A DNA stretch of 64,000 bases from CAWGYT01 sp963826795 (GTDB lineage Bacteria > Planctomycetota > Planctomycetia > Pirellulales > Pirellulaceae). Made by a program: the position numbers and the translations under genes. Where the stretch lies: positions 124,001 to 188,000 of the forward strand of contig CAWGYT010000010.1 of NCBI GenBank assembly GCA_963826795.1. Reading direction: 5' to 3'. Below the pieces are notes generated by a model. It had not been told where the DNA came from, searched no databases, and worked only from the letters and a program-made list of their open reading frames with translations. Each line of letters opens with the position of its first letter. Position 1 is the first letter of the stretch. Below, piece after piece: positions 61,858 to 64,000 of the stretch.

Positions 61858-63195
61858 TCAGCGATCTCCGGATTGCTCGTCGGGAATGATGGAGCCGTGG
61901 GGGTCGATCCGAGGCTGATCCGTTTCGGCGTCCAGTCGCTCGCGTAGTTTCGGGTCGGTGAAGTGCTCGAGCTGCTCCGCCTTGTCGTGAATTCGATCCG
62001 TCGGGACGCCCACCTGCGAGACCAAATACTGCTCCCACAAGCGGTGCGAACGGACGAGCCCCGACGCGACGATGCGTCCCTGCGGCGTGAGCGTGTACGA
62101 GAAGTCATGGCGCTCGCACGCCAGGTCCCCGCGGTGCCGTAGCCAGGCCAGCACCAGGCGCAGCGAGAAGTGATCGGCGAGCAGCATGTCTTGCAGGGTT
62201 TCGCGGGATGCCTGGCCCGCATCCGAGCGTTCTTCCAGACGGTAGAGCAAGGCGATGACGTCTTCGGCCAGGATGCCCCACCCCATCACGCGCCGCCGGA
62301 CGAGTTTGACCAGAATGCCGTGGCGGGGTCCCAGCGTCGCCGCAACCACGAAGATCAAACCGGCGGCGACGGCCATCGATCCGGCGGTGGTCGTGCTTCG
62401 ATACCCAAACCACGTCGGCACCACGAGGGCCCCGAGATGGCCGGCGACCGCGGCTGTCGCGCCAATCACCACGCTCAAGACAATCATCCAGGCGAGGCGA
62501 TCCGTCAACAGGTAGGCGGCGGCCGGAGGCACAATCAACATGGCGACCACCAGGATGTTGCCCACGCTTTCGAAACTCGCAACCGCCGTCACGGCGACCA
62601 GCATCATCAGCAGATGGTGCATCAGGCTGGCGCTGAAGCCCGTCGTCGTCGCCAGCGACGGATCAAACGAACTGATCTTCAGCTCCTTAAGGAACAACAG
62701 CACGAACGCCAGATTCAAGACGGCCACCGTCCCCAGCGTCACGACGGCGCGAGGGATCTCGAACCCGGCAACCGAGACGGTATCCAAGGGAGTTAATTCG
62801 ATCGCCCCGTACAAGACACAGCCGGGATCGAGATCGACGAAGTCGGCCGCCTGGACGACCAGCACCAGGCCCAGCGCGAAAAGCGACGTAAACACGACAC
62901 CCATCGACGCCCCCTCATCGACGTCCCCGCTGCCGCGGATCCACTCGGTCAGCAGTGCCGTCAGAATGCCCAGCAGCACGGCCCCAAGAAACATCGGCAA
63001 GCTGCTGCGGCTGCCGCTCAGGAAAAAGGCCACCGCCAAGCCGGGCAGCACGGCGTGGCTGATCGCGTCCCCCAACATGCTCATCCGGCGCAGCACAAGG
63101 AAATTACCCAACAGCGCCGCTGCCACGGCACACAGGACGCCCGCCGCCACGATCCATCCGTCCAACGCCCAGTTCCAACCTGCCAGGGCTTGCAT
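61858..63195 (-). CDS. Metal ABC transporter permease (ABC-3 family) fused to an MntR/DtxR-like domain
   Basis: 445 residues from ATG 63195 (MQALAGWNW, with GGGA upstream); TTG 63201 is an alternative. Residues 1-290 form the ZnuB/MntB-type permease: MLGDAISHAVLPGLAVAFFLSG, LVLVVQAADFVDLDPGCVLYG, SFESVGNILVVAMLIVPPAAAYLLTDRLAWMIVLS and further helices. From about 305, AEDVIALLYRLEE begins a winged-helix region like that of MntR, and LVRSHRLWEQYLVSQVGVPTDRIHDKAEQLEHFTDPKLRERLDAETDQPRIDPHG is the metal-binding and dimerisation domain. The MntR ligand positions Asp8, His77 and the ExxEH cluster (EQLEH) are conserved; the Glu11 position is Ala. It may sense Mn or Fe at the membrane face and gate the transporter, or bind DNA while tethered. 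Confidence 0.86.
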   Translation of the reverse strand: MQALAGWNWALDGWIVAAGVLCAVAAALLGNFLVLRRMSMLGDAISHAVLPGLAVAFFLSGSRSSLPMFLGAVLLGILTALLTEWIRGSGDVDEGASMGVVFTSLFALGLVLVVQAADFVDLDPGCVLYGAIELTPLDTVSVAGFEIPRAVVTLGTVAVLNLAFVLLFLKELKISSFDPSLATTTGFSASLMHHLLMMLVAVTAVASFESVGNILVVAMLIVPPAAAYLLTDRLAWMIVLSVVIGATAAVAGHLGALVVPTWFGYRSTTTAGSMAVAAGLIFVVAATLGPRHGILVKLVRRRVMGWGILAEDVIALLYRLEERSDAGQASRETLQDMLLADHFSLRLVLAWLRHRGDLACERHDFSYTLTPQGRIVASGLVRSHRLWEQYLVSQVGVPTDRIHDKAEQLEHFTDPKLRERLDAETDQPRIDPHGSIIPDEQSGDR

Positions 63196-63197
63196 GG

Positions 63198-64000
63198 TCA
63201 ATTCCCTCGGCCATCCAACGAGACGCTTGCAGCGGGTTCCGTTCCCAGCTCGTGCGGACTCGCCGGCACGCCCAAGTCGGGACGGCTCGGTTCCAAGAGG
63301 GCTTCGAGGCGCGCCACCAATTCGGGCTCGAGCACATGTTCGATGGCGTCCGCGTCCCGATCAACGCGACTGGGCGCCAAGTCAGCGTGGGTAATCAGGT
63401 ACAGCTCCCACAATCGATGCTGGCGGGTCAAGCGAGTTGCCTCGAGCAGTCCGTGTCGGGTCAGGTGCACCTGATCGTCCGCCACCACAACCAGGTTCGC
63501 GCGTTCGGCTCGACGCAACTCCTGTCGCAATCGATGCAGCGACCAACTCCGTTTCTGAGATAGCTTGTGTGCCGAGACGACCAGAGGGCCGGCGTCCTGA
63601 TTGAGGGGTCCGGGATGGGCCTCCAGAATCTCGTAAATCGCACGCAGCAGGTGCTGGCGATCGACGGAGCGGTTGAGCCACCTCCGGCGGAGCCATCGAA
63701 CCAGGACACCTCTCGCCGTGCCGCCCACGAGGCTGACGAGAAAGAAAAACGTGCAGACCAGGACGATCATGGCGCCGGAGGGCAGTTTCGAGAACAGCGC
63801 GCTCATGGCGGCCCCCAGCATCCCGCCCACGGCCCCCAGCCCGGCGGAAATCCACGCCATGCGGCGCATGTCCTCCGTCCAAAATCGCGCCGCGGCAGCC
63901 GGGATCACCAGCAGGGCGATCATCAGGATTAACCCAACCGCCTGCAGCCCCACGATGGCCACGATGACGACCAGCGCCATCAGGGCCAGGTCCAAAGCCA
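63198..64000 (-). CDS. Second metal ABC permease-MntR fusion, C-terminal part (cut by window end)
   Basis: 267 codons are visible; the coding frame runs off the window end at 64000, so the start lies outside. The visible part holds the last ABC-3 permease helices (LALMALVVIVAIVGLQAVGLILMIALLVIPAAAARFWTEDMRRMAWISAGLGAVGGMLGAAMSALFSKLPSGAMIVLV) and an MntR-like tail (LLRAIYEILEAHPG...LVVVADDQVHLTRHGLLEATRLTRQHRLWELYLITHADLAPSRVDRDADAIEHVLEPELVARLEALLEP). Here the ExxEH ligand cluster is DxIEH and the N-terminal ligands are lost, so its metal site is weaker than in the downstream gene. TGA 63198-63200 is two bases before the ATG of the downstream permease. Confidence 0.82.
   Translation of the reverse strand, partial: ALDLALMALVVIVAIVGLQAVGLILMIALLVIPAAAARFWTEDMRRMAWISAGLGAVGGMLGAAMSALFSKLPSGAMIVLVCTFFFLVSLVGGTARGVLVRWLRRRWLNRSVDRQHLLRAIYEILEAHPGPLNQDAGPLVVSAHKLSQKRSWSLHRLRQELRRAERANLVVVADDQVHLTRHGLLEATRLTRQHRLWELYLITHADLAPSRVDRDADAIEHVLEPELVARLEALLEPSRPDLGVPASPHELGTEPAASVSLDGRGN

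Noticed and set aside
1..64000. CRISPR array, prophage or biosynthetic gene cluster
   Set aside because: No regularly spaced direct repeats with unique spacers, no phage structural genes and no synthase modules were seen.

Overview
The window is high-GC chromosomal DNA from a planctomycete, most likely of the Pirellulales type. I infer this from the protein content: a fused ResB-CcsA cytochrome c synthetase, a fused SecD-SecF, a TPR protein ending in RNA polymerase alpha-CTD domains, PEP-CTERM and dockerin-bearing surface proteins, a giant CotH/lamin-tail protein with an N-terminal RLLLAS motif, a ThuA-like protein, an excisionase-type HTH protein with an acidic tail and C-terminal membrane anchor, and many secreted proteins without recognisable families. 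No species can be named from the sequence alone.

Layout. 1-6.8 kb: the 3' end of lspA, a strong promoter with a long structured leader, an Rrf2 regulator, an inositol-phosphatase-family enzyme, rpmB, the gatCAB amidotransferase genes and a small SAM-hydrolase-C-like protein, closed by a terminator. 6.8-16.7 kb: queD (minus), small secreted and membrane proteins, cytochrome c maturation (resB-ccsA), a nuclease-like lipoprotein and a tyrosine recombinase (minus). 17-24.7 kb: galE, an acyltransferase and a MacAB-TolC-like exporter split between two convergent transcription units. 24.8-31.2 kb: a minus-strand Tol/Exb-like operon of two TPR proteins, ExbB and two ExbD. 31.8-40.1 kb: two related membrane proteins, malate dehydrogenase, a lipoprotein, a VWA protein and a hydrolase fold lacking its nucleophile. 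40.2-50.6 kb: three large exported proteins, two of them PEP-CTERM sorted. 50.7-60.9 kb, mostly minus: ThuA-like, SPFH/band 7, LysM, SecDF, YajC, Tgt, TPR-alphaCTD and tRNA-Thr(CGU). 61-64 kb: a REP-type transposase flanked by 21-bp inverted repeats, then two metal-ABC permeases carrying MntR-like C-termini, the second cut by the window edge.

Common themes are envelope biogenesis and export (SecDF-YajC, Tol/Exb-like, MacAB-TolC-like, PEP-CTERM proteins, cytochrome c maturation), translation (GatCAB, L28, tRNA-Thr) and queuosine (QueD and Tgt).

Caution: eleven genes are each interrupted by one or two apparent frameshifts (about twelve in all), mostly single-base losses in or beside short homopolymers or GC repeats, in otherwise intact conserved reading frames. 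I read these as sequence errors rather than gene decay and annotate each as one gene across the shift. The best candidates for unusual biology are the Rrf2 leader RNA, the permease-MntR fusions, the TPR-alphaCTD protein, the membrane-tethered acidic HTH protein and the TPR-Tol operon.
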